Shown: positions 21,429-34,237, counted from the stretch's first letter. The stretch: 64,000 nt of DNA from Mycobacterium paraseoulense (GCF_010731655.1 NZ_AP022619.1:124001-188000); one strand, 5' to 3'. The notes: generated from the letters alone by a model not told the origin. Translations and numbers: made by a program.

Positions 21429-22703
21429 ATGGATGGCATGCTCACCGACGCCAGCAGCGCGAGCCGGCTCGGCGATGGCGCGCGCTGGTCGGTCATGATC
21501 GTCTCCTTGTGCGTGACGGCGACGTCATTCCTCTTCATCAATGGCGTTGCCTTCCTGATCCCCTCGCTGCAGGCGCGCCGCGGCATCCCGTTGAGCCAAG
21601 CCGCATTGATCGCGTCCATGCCGAGCTGGGGCATGGTGGTGACGCTGGTGCTGTGGGGCTGGGTATTGGACCGCGTCGGTGAGCGGGTCGTGCTGACGGC
21701 CGGTTCGGCGCTCACGGCCGCAGCGGCGTGCGCCGCGGCGTCGGCCCATTCGATGGTGGCTGTCGGCGTCTTCCTGTTTCTCGGCGGGATGGCGGCGGCC
21801 AGCTGCAACACCGCCGGCGGGCGGCTGGTGTCCGCGTGGTTCCCGTCGCACCAACGGGGCCTGGCGATGGGCATCCGGCAGACCGCGCAGCCATTGGGCA
21901 TCGCCTTGGGCGCGTTGGTGATACCTGAGCTGGCCGAGCGCGGTCCCCGTTCGGGACTGACGTTCCTCGCGCTCATGTGCACGATGGCGGCGGTGGCCAG
22001 CGCGTTGGGGATCGTCGATCCGCCGCGGAAATCGCGCAAGATAGCCAGCGACGCAGAACTGGCCAGCCCATATCGTGGGTCGCCCGTGCTGTGGCGAATT
22101 CACGCGGTGGGCGCCCTGCTGATGATCCCGCAGACGGTGACCGTGACGTTCATGCTCGTGTGGCTGATGAATCGCCACGGCTGGTCGGTCGCGGCCGCCG
22201 GCGGCCTTGTCACGGTATGCCAGTTGCTGGGCGCGGCGGGCCGAATCGCGGTCGGACGTTGGTCGGATCGCATCGGCTCGCGGATGCGGCCGGTCCGCAC
22301 CGTCGCCCTGGCCGCCGGGCTGGCCCTGTTCCTGCTTGCCGTCGCCGACGGCATCGGTTCGGGCTACGACGTGTGGCTCATGGCCGCCGTCTCGGTGATC
22401 GCGGTGCTCGACAACGGGCTGGAGGCGACCGCCATCACCGAGTTCGCCGGGCCATTCTGGAGCGGGCGCGCCTTGGGCCTGCACAACACCACGCAGCGGC
22501 TATCGGCCGCCGCGGGACCCCCACTCTTCGGCGCGCTGATCATGGCCGCCGAATACCCACCGGCCTGGGCGCTTTGCGCGTTGTTCCCGCTCGCGGCCGT
22601 CCCGCTGGTGCCCGCCGGCTCGGGCGGACCCGACGCGGAAGCAGGGGAAAGTGTTGTGCCACAACGATCCCGGCGGGATCGCGAGGTGATCGAGGCCTTA
22701 TGA
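21429..22703 (+). CDS. MFS transporter
   Basis: A 424-aa major facilitator with about twelve helices. The cytoplasmic loop 2-3 signature is partly visible in GWVLDRVGERVVLTAGSAL. Later come GMAAASCNTAGGRLVSAWFP, the arginine-rich GIRQTAQPLGIALGALV, and a second-half loop GRWSDRIGSRMRPVRTVAL. The architecture suggests a proton-driven importer or efflux pump of a small organic molecule; the substrate cannot be read. ATG 21429 is used; another in-frame ATG follows at 21438. It is divergent from the DUF347 operon and convergent with the GNAT gene. Confidence 0.88.
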   Translation: MDGMLTDASSASRLGDGARWSVMIVSLCVTATSFLFINGVAFLIPSLQARRGIPLSQAALIASMPSWGMVVTLVLWGWVLDRVGERVVLTAGSALTAAAACAAASAHSMVAVGVFLFLGGMAAASCNTAGGRLVSAWFPSHQRGLAMGIRQTAQPLGIALGALVIPELAERGPRSGLTFLALMCTMAAVASALGIVDPPRKSRKIASDAELASPYRGSPVLWRIHAVGALLMIPQTVTVTFMLVWLMNRHGWSVAAAGGLVTVCQLLGAAGRIAVGRWSDRIGSRMRPVRTVALAAGLALFLLAVADGIGSGYDVWLMAAVSVIAVLDNGLEATAITEFAGPFWSGRALGLHNTTQRLSAAAGPPLFGALIMAAEYPPAWALCALFPLAAVPLVPAGSGGPDAEAGESVVPQRSRRDREVIEAL

Positions 22704-22750
22704 TCGTGCGCTCGGTGCTGGACCACGCCGGGTAGCCCGGCCATCGCGTG

Positions 22751-22834
22751 TGCGCTGAGGGTTTTCAGTGTGCGCTCCCGGCGGCGACACGCCGTTGACT
22801 GCCGCCCCGGCCGCACACTGAAGTACTCAGCGCA
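22751..22834. terminator. Imperfect 23-bp inverted repeat between MFS and GNAT genes
   Basis: The left arm 22751-22774 and the reverse complement of the right arm 22812-22834 share TGCGCTGAG and TCAGTGTGCG, with 4-5 differing bases between. The 37-nt interval is itself GC-rich and self-complementary in part. The right arm covers the GNAT stop codon. A bidirectional terminator for the two convergent genes is the simplest reading. No U-run is present. Confidence 0.5.
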
Positions 22835-23366
22835 GGATTCGGGCGAACAGCAGGCTGTCTTGCGGCTCGAGGCCCAGGTTCGGGTAGACGGCGTGGCGGG
22901 CCAGGCGGCCCTCCAGCACGAAACCGGCGCGCTCGAGCAGCCGCGCCGACCGCTCGTTGTCGACGTTGCACGTGGCCCACACCCGATACACCGCCCGGTC
23001 GCTGTCGAGCGCGGTCAACAGCATGTCGAGCACCTCGGCCATCAGGCCCTTGCCCCACCACCGTCGGCCCAGGCAGTAACCGATCTCGACCGAGTGCGGC
23101 ACCGGGCGCCGGCAGCTGGCCAGCCCGACCACGTCCCCGCTGTGCCGTAACTCGATCACCCAGGTCCGCTCGTCGGCGGTGGCGTTGAGCTTTTCGGTGA
23201 TCACCCGCCGCGTCGCCGCCACGTCGGGATGCGGCGTCCACATCAGATACCGGGTGACCTCGGGATCGCGGGCGACCCGCTGAAACAGCGCGCCGGCGTC
23301 GTCGAGGACGGGCCTTCGCAGCACCAGCCGGGGCCCGGTGATGCGGTCGGGTGGGTAGTCGGCCAC
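22827..23366 (-). CDS. GNAT-family N-acetyltransferase (RimJ/RimL type)
   Basis: A 179-aa acetyl-CoA-dependent acetyltransferase. Features include the opening TGPRLVLRRPVLDDAGALF, typical of RimJ/RimL-like enzymes, VEIGYCLGRRWWGKGLMAEV (beta4 and the acetyl-CoA loop RRWWGKG), and CNVDNERSARLLERAGFVLEG near the C-terminus. The substrate could be a protein N-terminus, an aminoglycoside or another amine; sequence does not decide. The start is taken as GTG 23366, just after the stop of the beta-lactamase-fold gene, because the longer upstream reading is the shadow of that gene. Confidence 0.88.
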   Translation of the reverse strand: MADYPPDRITGPRLVLRRPVLDDAGALFQRVARDPEVTRYLMWTPHPDVAATRRVITEKLNATADERTWVIELRHSGDVVGLASCRRPVPHSVEIGYCLGRRWWGKGLMAEVLDMLLTALDSDRAVYRVWATCNVDNERSARLLERAGFVLEGRLARHAVYPNLGLEPQDSLLFARILR

Positions 23367-23370
23367 GGGG

Positions 23371-24585
23371 CTAGAGGCCGAGCGCCTGATAGGTGCGGCG
23401 GACGAACTTCGGTTGCACCGATTGAAGTTTCGCCAGCGAGGTGTTGCCCGCGACCGCCGCGGCAACGTCCGCGGACATGTCGGGCAGGTTCTGGACCAGA
23501 TAGAGCAGGACCAGCTCGGCGGTCGGGTCGGCCTGCCACCACGTCCCATAGGCGCCGGGCCAGCTGAAGGTCCCGAGCCCACCCGGCCCGAACAGCGGTG
23601 CGCTTCGTGCCGGATCGGTCACCACCGACAGGTTCAGCCCGAAGCCGCGGCCCACCCAATACGGCGCCCCCAGGAAGTTGTGGCGCTTCTGTTCGTCGGA
23701 CAGCCGGTCGGTCCGCATCAGCCGGGCGGACTCGGCCGAGAGCACCCGCACGCCGTCGATCGTTCCCTCGCCGAGCAGCATCCGCACGAACCGCAGGTAA
23801 TCGTCGGCGGTCGACCACAGGCCGCCGCCCGCGTTGGCGAACGACGGCGGCTTGATATGCGGCGGCCCCATCGCGTCGTGGTGCAGTTCGCCCCGCTCGT
23901 CGAGCCGGTACATGGTGGCCGCGCGGCGGCGCGCCTCGGGGGAGACGAAGAACCCGGTATCCGGCATGCCCACCGGGCCCAGCACCCGTTCGTCGAGGAC
24001 CTGGTCGAACGGCTTGCCCTCGATGCGCGCCGCGATGACGCCCAGCAGGTCGATGGAATGGCTGTAGGTGAGCCGGTCGCCCGGCTGATGCACCAGCGGT
24101 AGCGTGGCCAGCTCGGCCAGCCAGGCGTCCGGACCCTGGTTGAACGGCAGCCGCATGTATGCCTTGGCGATCGGCCCGGACACCGAGAAGCTGTAGGCCA
24201 GGCCGCTGGTGTGGGTGAGTAGGTCCTCGATCAGGATGGCGCGCCGCGCCGGATGCGTCCGGTCCAGCGGGCCGTGCGGCTCGTCGAGCACGCGCACGTC
24301 GGCGAGCTCCGGCGCCCAGCGCACGACCGGGTCCTTCAGCGTCAGCTTGCCCTCGTCGACCAGGCTCATCACCGCCGCGACGGTAACCGGCTTGGTCATC
24401 GATGCGATCCGGAACAGAGTGTCGCGTCGCATCGGCAGGCCCGCGTCCACGTCGCGATGGCCGATTTCGTTGACCTGCAGCACTTCTCCGCGTTGCCAGA
24501 CCATCGTCACCGCGCCGGCGAGCATGCCGGCGTCGCACACTTCGCGGATGGAGGCCGCGTTGGCGTCGAGATTCACCCGAATCAC
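23371..24585 (-). CDS. Serine hydrolase of the beta-lactamase/class C esterase family
   Basis: A 404-aa cytosolic-looking protein (no signal peptide) with the class C/EstB fold. The nucleophile motif SMTK is at residues 62-65, and a Tyr motif reads LTYSHSID in place of YxN. Further motifs are LLTHTSGL near residue 120, GGGLWSTADDYLRF, and GPGGLGTFSWPGAYGTWW in the C-terminal region. Mycobacterial relatives include lipD/lipP-type esterases. A role as lipid or short-chain esterase is more likely than beta-lactam resistance. GTG 24585 is used; another in-frame GTG is 9 nt downstream. It is followed after 4 nt by the GNAT gene, a likely operon. Confidence 0.88.
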   Translation of the reverse strand: MIRVNLDANAASIREVCDAGMLAGAVTMVWQRGEVLQVNEIGHRDVDAGLPMRRDTLFRIASMTKPVTVAAVMSLVDEGKLTLKDPVVRWAPELADVRVLDEPHGPLDRTHPARRAILIEDLLTHTSGLAYSFSVSGPIAKAYMRLPFNQGPDAWLAELATLPLVHQPGDRLTYSHSIDLLGVIAARIEGKPFDQVLDERVLGPVGMPDTGFFVSPEARRRAATMYRLDERGELHHDAMGPPHIKPPSFANAGGGLWSTADDYLRFVRMLLGEGTIDGVRVLSAESARLMRTDRLSDEQKRHNFLGAPYWVGRGFGLNLSVVTDPARSAPLFGPGGLGTFSWPGAYGTWWQADPTAELVLLYLVQNLPDMSADVAAAVAGNTSLAKLQSVQPKFVRRTYQALGL

Positions 24586-24619
24586 GTTAGCGTCGGGCCC
24601 GGGGCGCGCCGACGTCAGA

Positions 24620-24970
24620 CTAGGGCCGTCGCCCTGCCAGCGCGTCGTCGACGGTGGGATAGAGCTCGATGAACTCGTCGAGGCCCACGATGCGCAGGGG
24701 CCGGCTGGTGGCCGAGCCGTCGGCCGCCACCCGCAATGAGGTCGGGCTGTCCTGGGTCAGGCGATGCACCTCGACCAGCACGGTGATGCCCGCCGAGGAC
24801 AGGAAGTCCACCCCGGTGAGGTCGATGACGAGCACCGCGGGCGTGCCGGACAGGGCGACGTCGATATGCGTGGCGAGCGAGGGCGCGGTGATGATGTCCA
24901 CCGCGCCACTGACCTCGAGGATCACCGCCTCACCGGCATCGCGGCGGTTGACCCAGAACTCTTCGCCCAT
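24620..24970 (-). CDS. STAS-domain anti-sigma factor antagonist
   Basis: A 116-aa single STAS domain. Visible elements are AVILEVSGAVDIITAPSLATHI and the phosphorylation loop VLVIDLTGVDFLSSAGITVLVE, whose Ser in FLSSAG matches the regulatory Ser of SpoIIAA-like proteins, followed by the LRVAADG and LDEFIELYPTVDDAL helices. It would bind an anti-sigma kinase and release a sigma factor when unphosphorylated. No partner kinase is encoded nearby. ATG 24970 is chosen; TACGGT (24981-24986 on the opposite strand) is a possible -10 with a 10-nt gap. It is divergent from the CBM2 gene. Confidence 0.85.
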   Translation of the reverse strand: MGEEFWVNRRDAGEAVILEVSGAVDIITAPSLATHIDVALSGTPAVLVIDLTGVDFLSSAGITVLVEVHRLTQDSPTSLRVAADGSATSRPLRIVGLDEFIELYPTVDDALAGRRP

Positions 24971-25129
24971 GACGATCCGAACCGTACTGCCTGGTCGCGG
25001 CGACCGATTAACCGGGCCGTAACCCGCCGGCCGCGGTGGGCCGCCCGGCAAGATGTCGTGATGGTTTCGGTTGAGCAAAGGTACTGCAGCTTGCCCGCGG
25101 GGCGTGGCCCCGTATCGCCTGGTGGGCTT

Positions 25130-25135
25130 TAGTGT
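25130..25135 (+). promoter_or_regulatory. -10 box (TAGTGT) of the CBM2 protein, leaderless layout
   Basis: TAGTGT lies 8 nt before ATG 25144 and favours that start over the upstream TTG at 25132. Confidence 0.5.
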
Positions 25136-25143
25136 TGGCTGCT

Positions 25144-25572
25144 ATGGCCGGACCGAACAATTGCGTGAAGCGCTGGCGCACAGCGCTTCACGCGATGGCG
25201 TCGGCATTGCTGGTTGCCATCCTCGGACTCGCCGTCACTCCCGCAGCTCACGCGGCTGCGGCCGCGGCGACGTTGTCGGTCGAGCACGCGTGGCAGACCG
25301 GTTTCATCGCGAACTTCACCGTCACCAACTTGAGCGCGGTGCCGCTCACCGATTGGCGGCTTGACTTCGACATGCCGGCCGGACAATCCGTCCTGCACAC
25401 GTGGAACAGCACCGTTACCCAATCGGGCACCCACTACGTGCTCACCCCCGCGAATTGGAATCGCAGCATTGCACCCGGCGGATCAGCCACAGGTGGCATG
25501 AGAGGCGTGGTCACCGGTTCCTTCTCGCCACCGTCGAATTGTGTGCTCAACGGGCAGTATCCCTGCACCTAG
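25144..25572 (+). CDS. Secreted CBM2-domain protein (Rv1987-like)
   Basis: A 142-aa exported protein. A signal sequence covers about residues 1-38 ([19 protein letters not shown]), followed directly by one family 2 carbohydrate-binding module of about 100 residues. The surface aromatic positions of cellulose/chitin-binding CBM2 are represented by Trp in [21 protein letters not shown] and ANWNRS, and two Cys near the C-terminus could close a disulfide. There is no catalytic domain, so it binds a polysaccharide rather than cutting it. Length equals M. tuberculosis Rv1987 from memory. Its TAG and the TAG of the convergent methyltransferase share the palindrome CTAG. Confidence 0.88.
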   Translation: MAGPNNCVKRWRTALHAMASALLVAILGLAVTPAAHAAAAAATLSVEHAWQTGFIANFTVTNLSAVPLTDWRLDFDMPAGQSVLHTWNSTVTQSGTHYVLTPANWNRSIAPGGSATGGMRGVVTGSFSPPSNCVLNGQYPCT

Positions 25573-26225
25573 CGGCGCCGTGCGCGGACGTACCAGAACG
25601 CCATTTCGACCTGTGCGCCGTCCACCTCGCGGCGCATCGTGGCGGGCTCCAGCGACGCGATGTCCCACCCCGCGCCGCCCAGGACCTCGCGCAGCGTCTG
25701 CTCGGAGACCGCCGGCCGGGGCCACCGTTCGTCGGGGGCGTTCGCGTCGGAGAAGCAGCTGATCAACAGCGTGGCGCCCGGCCTGGTCGCGCGGTGCACC
25801 GCGGCGGCGTAGCTGCGCTTGCCGTCGTCGTCGAGGCAGTGGAACATGCCGCTGTCGATGACGGTGTCGAACGCGTTGGTGTAGCCCGCCAGCTCGGTGG
25901 AATCGGCGACGGCGAAGGTGACGTTGACGTCGGCATCGGCGGCCCTGCGCTCGGCGGTGATCAGCGCGGTGGGCGAGATGTCCAACCCGGTCACCCGGAA
26001 CCCGTTCTGCGCCAGATAGATGGCGTTGTCGCCGAGGCCGCAGCCGATGTCCAGGACGTCACCGTGGACCCAGCCCCCGCCATGCCAGGCGATGACATTG
26101 TCCTTGGGCGCCTTGGTGTCCCACGGCGGTGTCGTCATCGGCGGGATGCCTTCGCCGGGGCTCTCGCCGCGGTAGAGCGCGTCGAAGTCCATTCGCTGCA
26201 GTCCGGAGAAGCCCGAGTCGTTCAT
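25569..26225 (-). CDS. Class I SAM-dependent methyltransferase
   Basis: A 218-aa small-molecule methyltransferase of the thiopurine-methyltransferase-like group. The SAM-binding motif I is [18 protein letters not shown] (residues 55-72), motif II is [11 protein letters not shown], then [19 protein letters not shown], and the C-terminal [13 protein letters not shown]. The N-terminal TTPPWDTK is characteristic. The substrate is unknown. ATG 26225 is supported by TACCCT (26233-26238, minus) 7 nt upstream. It is convergent with the CBM2 gene, with overlapping stop codons, and divergent from the pyr operon. Confidence 0.88.
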   Translation of the reverse strand: MNDSGFSGLQRMDFDALYRGESPGEGIPPMTTPPWDTKAPKDNVIAWHGGGWVHGDVLDIGCGLGDNAIYLAQNGFRVTGLDISPTALITAERRAADADVNVTFAVADSTELAGYTNAFDTVIDSGMFHCLDDDGKRSYAAAVHRATRPGATLLISCFSDANAPDERWPRPAVSEQTLREVLGGAGWDIASLEPATMRREVDGAQVEMAFWYVRARRR

Positions 26226-26345
26226 TTCCGCCAGGGTAGTGCGGCCGGGTCCGCTCCCGCCGGTACGCGTGGGACGGGTGTGGCGGCGCGGGTGATCGAC
26301 CGCGGCGCCGGTCGTGCCTCGCACCGCGCGCTTTCGAAGAAGTGC

Positions 26346-26351
26346 TACGCT
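26346..26351 (+). promoter_or_regulatory. Candidate -10 (TACGCT) of the pyr operon
   Basis: TACGCT fits TANNNT and would start transcription near 26358, giving a leader of about 57 nt that contains the PyrR-loop-like hairpin and the pyrR Shine-Dalgarno. Confidence 0.45.
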
Positions 26352-26377
26352 GCCGGGCAGTCGACATCCTTTAACGA

Positions 26378-26403
26378 TCCGTCCGGCGAGGCGGAGAAGG
26401 AGG
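26378..26403 (+). promoter_or_regulatory. PyrR-binding-loop-like hairpin adjoining the pyrR ribosome-binding site
   Basis: TCCG (26378-26381) pairs with CGGA (26392-26395) around the loop TCCGGCGAGG, which resembles the conserved UCC-x-G-x-GAGG loop bound by PyrR in other bacteria. The Shine-Dalgarno AAGGAGG (26397-26403) begins immediately after the stem. PyrR binding here would hide the ribosome-binding site. I recall a published report of PyrR-dependent translational repression in M. smegmatis. No terminator/antiterminator structure is visible, so translational control is the likelier mechanism. Confidence 0.7.
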
Positions 26404-26415
26404 TCAAGGTTTCGC

Positions 26416-26979
26416 ATGGGTGCAGCGGGTGACACCGGCACCGGCCGCGAGTTGATGTCGGCGGCCGACGTGGGTCGCACCATTTCCCGTATCGCGCATC
26501 AGATCATCGAAAAGACCGCGCTGGACGGACCCGACGCGCCGCGCGTGGTGCTGTTGGGCATCCCGACCCGCGGCGTGATCCTGGCCAGCCGGCTGGCCAC
26601 CAACATCGCGGAATACAGCGGGGTGGAGGTCGGCCACGGCGCCCTCGACATCACCCTCTACCGCGACGACCTGATGCAGAAGCCGCCGCGGCCGCTGGAG
26701 GTCACCTCGATCCCGGCCGGCGGCATCGACGACGCGCTGGTGATCCTCATCGACGACGTGCTGTACTCGGGGCGCTCGGTGCGCTCGGCGCTGGACGCGC
26801 TGCGCGACGTCGGCCGCCCGCGGGTGGTGCAGCTGGCGGTGCTGGTCGACCGGGGTCACCGCGAACTGCCGCTGCGCGCCGACTACGTCGGCAAGAACGT
26901 GCCCACCTCGCGCAGCGAGAGCGTGCACGTGCTGCTGAGTGAGCAGGACGGGCGCGACGGGGTGGTGATCTCGCGATGA
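26416..26979 (+). CDS. pyrR: Bifunctional pyr operon regulator / uracil phosphoribosyltransferase
   Basis: A 187-aa PRPP-fold protein. Motifs are [36 protein letters not shown], and the PRPP-binding loop [22 protein letters not shown]. PyrR senses UMP/UTP and binds leader RNA to lower pyr expression; it also has some uracil phosphoribosyltransferase activity. ATG 26416 lies 12 nt after AGGAGG. It is the first gene of pyrR-pyrB-pyrC-orf-carA-carB-pyrF, which are joined by short overlaps. Confidence 0.96.
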   Translation: MGAAGDTGTGRELMSAADVGRTISRIAHQIIEKTALDGPDAPRVVLLGIPTRGVILASRLATNIAEYSGVEVGHGALDITLYRDDLMQKPPRPLEVTSIPAGGIDDALVILIDDVLYSGRSVRSALDALRDVGRPRVVQLAVLVDRGHRELPLRADYVGKNVPTSRSESVHVLLSEQDGRDGVVISR

Positions 26980-27935
26980 CGCGTCACCTGCTGGCCGCCG
27001 GCGACCTCAGCCGCGACGAGGCCACCGCCATCCTCGACGACGCGGACCGGTTCGCCGAGGCGCTGGTGGGCCGCGAGGTCAAGAAGCTGCCGACCCTGCG
27101 CGGCCGCACGGTGATCACCATGTTCTACGAGAACTCCACCCGCACCCGGGTGTCCTTCGAGGTGGCGGGCAAGTGGATGAGCGCCGACGTGATCAACGTC
27201 AGCGCCGCCGGATCGTCGGTGGGCAAGGGCGAGTCGCTGCGCGACACCGCCTTGACGCTGCGGGCGGCCGGCGCCGACGCGCTGATCATCCGCCATCCGG
27301 CCTCCGGCGCGGCCCACCTGCTGGCCGACTGGACGTGCGCCGACGGCGACTCCGGCCCCTCGGTGATCAACGCCGGGGACGGCACCCACGAGCATCCGAC
27401 GCAGGCGTTGCTGGACGCGCTGACCATCCGGCAGCGCCTCGGCGGCATCGAGGGCCGGCGCGTCGTGATCGTCGGCGACATCCTGCACAGCAGGGTCGCC
27501 CGGTCCAACGTCATGCTGCTGAACACCCTGGGCGCCGAAGTGGTGCTGGTCGCGCCGCCGACGCTGCTGCCGGCGGGGGTCGACGGCTGGCCGGTCACCG
27601 TCTCGGGCGACTTCGACGCCGAGCTGCCCGCCGCCGACGCGGTGCTGATGCTGCGGGTGCAGGCCGAGCGGATGAACGGCGGCTTCTTCCCGTCGGTGCG
27701 CGAATACTCCTCCCGCTACGGGCTTTCCGATCGCCGCCAGGCGATGCTGCCCGGCCACGCCGTGGTGCTGCACCCCGGCCCGATGCTGCGCGGCATGGAG
27801 ATCGCGTCGTCGGTGGCCGACTCGTCGCAATCGGCCGTGCTGCAACAGGTCTCCAACGGTGTGCACGTGCGGATGGCGGTGCTGTTCCACGTGCTGGTGG
27901 GCGCGGAGTCCGCCGGTAAAGAGGGGGCGGCATGA
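26976..27935 (+). CDS. pyrB: Aspartate carbamoyltransferase, catalytic chain
   Basis: A 319-aa ATCase catalytic subunit joining carbamoyl phosphate to aspartate. The carbamoyl-phosphate loop [17 protein letters not shown] is at about residues 51-67. [15 protein letters not shown] supplies the neighbouring-subunit Lys, [19 protein letters not shown] carries the His/Gln motif, and LRVQAERM sits near the Asp-binding region. ATG 26976 overlaps pyrR by 4 nt and the stop overlaps pyrC by 4 nt. No pyrI regulatory subunit is present, as expected for this lineage. Confidence 0.98.
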   Translation: MTRHLLAAGDLSRDEATAILDDADRFAEALVGREVKKLPTLRGRTVITMFYENSTRTRVSFEVAGKWMSADVINVSAAGSSVGKGESLRDTALTLRAAGADALIIRHPASGAAHLLADWTCADGDSGPSVINAGDGTHEHPTQALLDALTIRQRLGGIEGRRVVIVGDILHSRVARSNVMLLNTLGAEVVLVAPPTLLPAGVDGWPVTVSGDFDAELPAADAVLMLRVQAERMNGGFFPSVREYSSRYGLSDRRQAMLPGHAVVLHPGPMLRGMEIASSVADSSQSAVLQQVSNGVHVRMAVLFHVLVGAESAGKEGAA

Positions 27936-29236
27936 GCGTGCTGATCCGCGGGGTCCGGTTGTACGGCGAGGGCGACCGGGTCGACGTACTGGTCGGCAGT
28001 CCCGGCTTCGAAGGCCAGATCGCCGAGATCGGGCCGAAGCTGGACATCCCCGACACCGCCGACGTCATCGACGCGACGGGCCACCTGCTGCTGCCCGGGT
28101 TCGTCGACTTGCACACCCATCTGCGCGAGCCGGGCCGCGAATACGCCGAGGACATCGAAACAGGCTCGGCCGCAGCGGCTTTGGGCGGCTACACCGCCGT
28201 ATTCGCGATGGCCAATACCAATCCGGTCGCCGACAGCCCGGTGGTCACCGACCACGTCTGGCACCGCGGCCAGCAGGTCGGCCTGGTCGACGTGCACCCC
28301 GTCGGCGCCGTGACGGTCGGACTGGCCGGCACCGAACTCACCGAGATGGGCATGATGGCGGCCGGGGCCGCGCAGGTCCGGATGTTCTCCGACGACGGCG
28401 TCTGCGTGCACGACCCGCTGGTGATGCGGCGCGCCCTCGAGTACGCCACCGGCCTGGGGGTGCTCATCGCCCAGCACGCCGAGGAACCCAGGCTGACCGT
28501 CGGCGCCGTCGCCCACGAGGGGCCGGCGGCCGCCCGGCTGGGGCTCTCGGGATGGCCGCGGGCCGCCGAGGAATCGATCGTCGCCCGTGACGCGCTGCTG
28601 GCGCGCGACGCCGGCGCCCGCGTCCACATCTGCCACGCGTCCACCGCGGGCACCGTCGAGCTCCTGAAATGGGCTAAGGGGCAAGGCATCTCGATCACCG
28701 CCGAGGTCACCCCGCATCACCTGTTGCTCGATGACAGCAGGCTGGCCAGCTACGACGGGCGCAACCGCGTCAACCCGCCGCTGCGCGAAGCCGCCGACGC
28801 GGTCGCGTTGCGCCAGGCCCTGGCCGACGGCGTCATCGACTGTGTGGCCACCGACCACGCCCCGCACGCCGAACACGAGAAGTGCGTGGAGTTCGCCGCG
28901 GCGCGCCCCGGCATGCTGGGCTTGCAGACCGCGCTGTCGGTGGTGGTGCGGACCATGGTGGAGCCCGGGCTGATGACCTGGCGCGACGTCGCCCGGGTGA
29001 TGAGTGAAAAGCCCGCGGCCATCGTCGGCCTGCCCGACCACGGCCGCCCGCTGGAGGTGGGCGAGCCGGCCAACCTGACGGTGGTGGACCCCGACGCCAC
29101 CTGGACCGTCGCCGGGTCCGATCTGGCCAGCCGGTCGGCCAACACGCCATTCGAGTCGATGACCCTGCCCGCCACCGTGACGGCGACCATGCTGCGCGGG
29201 AAGGTCACGGCTCGAGACGGGAAGTGCCCGGCATGA
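27932..29236 (+). CDS. pyrC: Dihydroorotase
   Basis: A 434-aa class I dihydroorotase of the amidohydrolase superfamily, cyclising carbamoyl-aspartate. The metal-binding motif [20 protein letters not shown] is near residue 60. Later HAEEPRL and HICHAS supply His ligands, and [16 protein letters not shown] has the catalytic Asp. It overlaps pyrB upstream and the membrane-protein gene downstream, each by 4 nt. Confidence 0.98.
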   Translation: MSVLIRGVRLYGEGDRVDVLVGSPGFEGQIAEIGPKLDIPDTADVIDATGHLLLPGFVDLHTHLREPGREYAEDIETGSAAAALGGYTAVFAMANTNPVADSPVVTDHVWHRGQQVGLVDVHPVGAVTVGLAGTELTEMGMMAAGAAQVRMFSDDGVCVHDPLVMRRALEYATGLGVLIAQHAEEPRLTVGAVAHEGPAAARLGLSGWPRAAEESIVARDALLARDAGARVHICHASTAGTVELLKWAKGQGISITAEVTPHHLLLDDSRLASYDGRNRVNPPLREAADAVALRQALADGVIDCVATDHAPHAEHEKCVEFAAARPGMLGLQTALSVVVRTMVEPGLMTWRDVARVMSEKPAAIVGLPDHGRPLEVGEPANLTVVDPDATWTVAGSDLASRSANTPFESMTLPATVTATMLRGKVTARDGKCPA

Positions 29237-29742
29237 ATTCAGGCACGCTGGTGGGGTCGCTGATCTTCGCGGCCGTGCTGGTGGTGGTGATCGCGGTGGT
29301 GATCCAGCTGATGATGCGCAGCTGGCGGCGTCGCTCGGAGCGGCAGGCGGAACTGATCGGCGACCTGCCCGACCTGCCCGGCCAGGCGGGCGAGGTGGTG
29401 ATCACCACCCGCGGTCACTATTGCGGTTCCATGATGGCGCCGGGGTGGAGCGAGCGGATCACGGCCGGCGATCTGGGTTTCCGCAGCAAAGCGGTGCTGA
29501 CCCGCTACGCCGAGGGGATCATGGTGGAACGCGTCCGGGCCCAACCGATTTGGATTCCACAAGACTCGATCACCGGTATCCGTATCGAGCGCAGCATGGG
29601 CGGCAGGGCCGTGGCCCGGATCGGGATCCTGGCGATTCGCTGGCGGCTGCCATCCGGGGTCGAGATCGACACCGGTTTTCGGGCGCAGCACCGCGAGGAA
29701 TACGCCGCATGGCTGGAGTCTGAGGAGGAGCGGCGCGCGTGA
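29233..29742 (+). CDS. Membrane-anchored PH-like protein (Rv1382-like)
   Basis: A 169-aa protein with one N-terminal membrane helix ([20 protein letters not shown], residues 4-23) and a soluble domain containing [19 protein letters not shown] and a repeated beta pattern compatible with a bacterial PH-like fold. It is conserved in this exact position in the mycobacterial pyr operon, which argues for a linked role, but none is known. ATG 29233 overlaps the pyrC stop; an in-frame GTG exists 9 nt upstream. The stop overlaps carA by 4 nt. Confidence 0.82.
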   Translation: MNSGTLVGSLIFAAVLVVVIAVVIQLMMRSWRRRSERQAELIGDLPDLPGQAGEVVITTRGHYCGSMMAPGWSERITAGDLGFRSKAVLTRYAEGIMVERVRAQPIWIPQDSITGIRIERSMGGRAVARIGILAIRWRLPSGVEIDTGFRAQHREEYAAWLESEEERRA

Positions 29743-30871
29743 GTAAAGCAGTACTGGTACTCGAGGACGGGCGCGTCTTCACCGGCACGGCGTTCGGCAA
29801 AGTCGGCCAAACCCTCGGTGAGGCCGTGTTTTCCACCGGCATGTCCGGCTACCAGGAGACGCTGACCGATCCGAGCTATCACCGGCAGATCGTGGTGGCC
29901 ACCGCGCCGCAGATCGGCAACACCGGCTGGAACAACGAGGATGCCGAAAGCCGCGGCGACAAGATCTGGGTCGCCGGTTACGCCGTGCGCGACCCGTCAC
30001 CGCGCGCGTCCAGCTGGCGCGCCACCGGCACCCTGGAGGACGAGCTGGTGCGCCAGCACATCGTCGGGATCGCCGGCATCGACACCCGGGCGGTGGTGCG
30101 CCACCTGCGCACCCGCGGCTCGATGAAGGCGGGGGTGTTCTCCGGTGCGGCGCTCGCCGACCCGGCCGAGCTGGTGGAGCGGGTGCGGGGGCAGCAGTCG
30201 ATGTTGGGCGCCGATCTGGCCGGCGAGGTCAGCACCCCGGAGCGCTACATCGTCGAATCGGAAGGCCAGCAACGGTTTACGGTGGTCGCGCTGGATCTGG
30301 GTATCAAGACCAACACCCCGCGCAACTTCGCCCGTCGCGGCGTCCGCAGCCACGTGCTGCCCTCGTCGACGAGCTTCGAGGAGATCGCCGGCATCTCACC
30401 CGACGGCGTGTTCTTGTCCAACGGCCCCGGTGACCCCGCCACCGCCGACCACGTCGTCGCCCTCACCCGCGAGGTGCTGGGCGCGGGCATCCCGTTGTTC
30501 GGCATCTGTTTCGGCAACCAGATCCTGGGCCGGGCGCTGGGCCTGTCCACCTACAAGATGGTCTTCGGCCACCGCGGCATCAACATCCCGGTCATCGATC
30601 ACGCCACCGGGCGGGTGGCGGTGACCGCGCAAAACCACGGTTTCGCGTTGGAAGGCGAGGCCGGCCAGTCCTTCGACACACCGTTCGGCCCGGCCGTCGT
30701 CAGCCACACCTGCGCCAACGACGGGGTGGTCGAGGGCGTCAAACTCGCAGACGGGCGGGCGTTCTCGGTGCAATACCACCCGGAGGCCGCCGCCGGGCCA
30801 CACGACGCGGAGTACCTGTTCGACCAATTCATCGACCTGATGGCCGCCCAACAGAGCGAAAGGGGGCGCTA

Positions 30872-30872
<1 letters not shown>
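29739..30872 (+). CDS. carA: Carbamoyl phosphate synthase, small (glutaminase) subunit
   Basis: A 377-aa subunit that hydrolyses glutamine and passes ammonia to CarB. The N-terminal CarA domain shows [11 protein letters not shown] and [13 protein letters not shown]. The class I glutamine amidotransferase domain has nucleophile Cys257 in [15 protein letters not shown] and the His/Glu pair in [16 protein letters not shown] 29739 overlaps the preceding gene. The TAG shares its last base with the carB GTG. Confidence 0.98.

Positions 30873-34233
<3,361 letters not shown>

Positions 34234-34237
<4 letters not shown>

Noticed and set aside
25483..26432. Plus-strand 343-aa ORF antisense to the methyltransferase
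   Set aside because: The opposite-strand methyltransferase has a complete SAM motif set and a promoter; the antisense frame has none.
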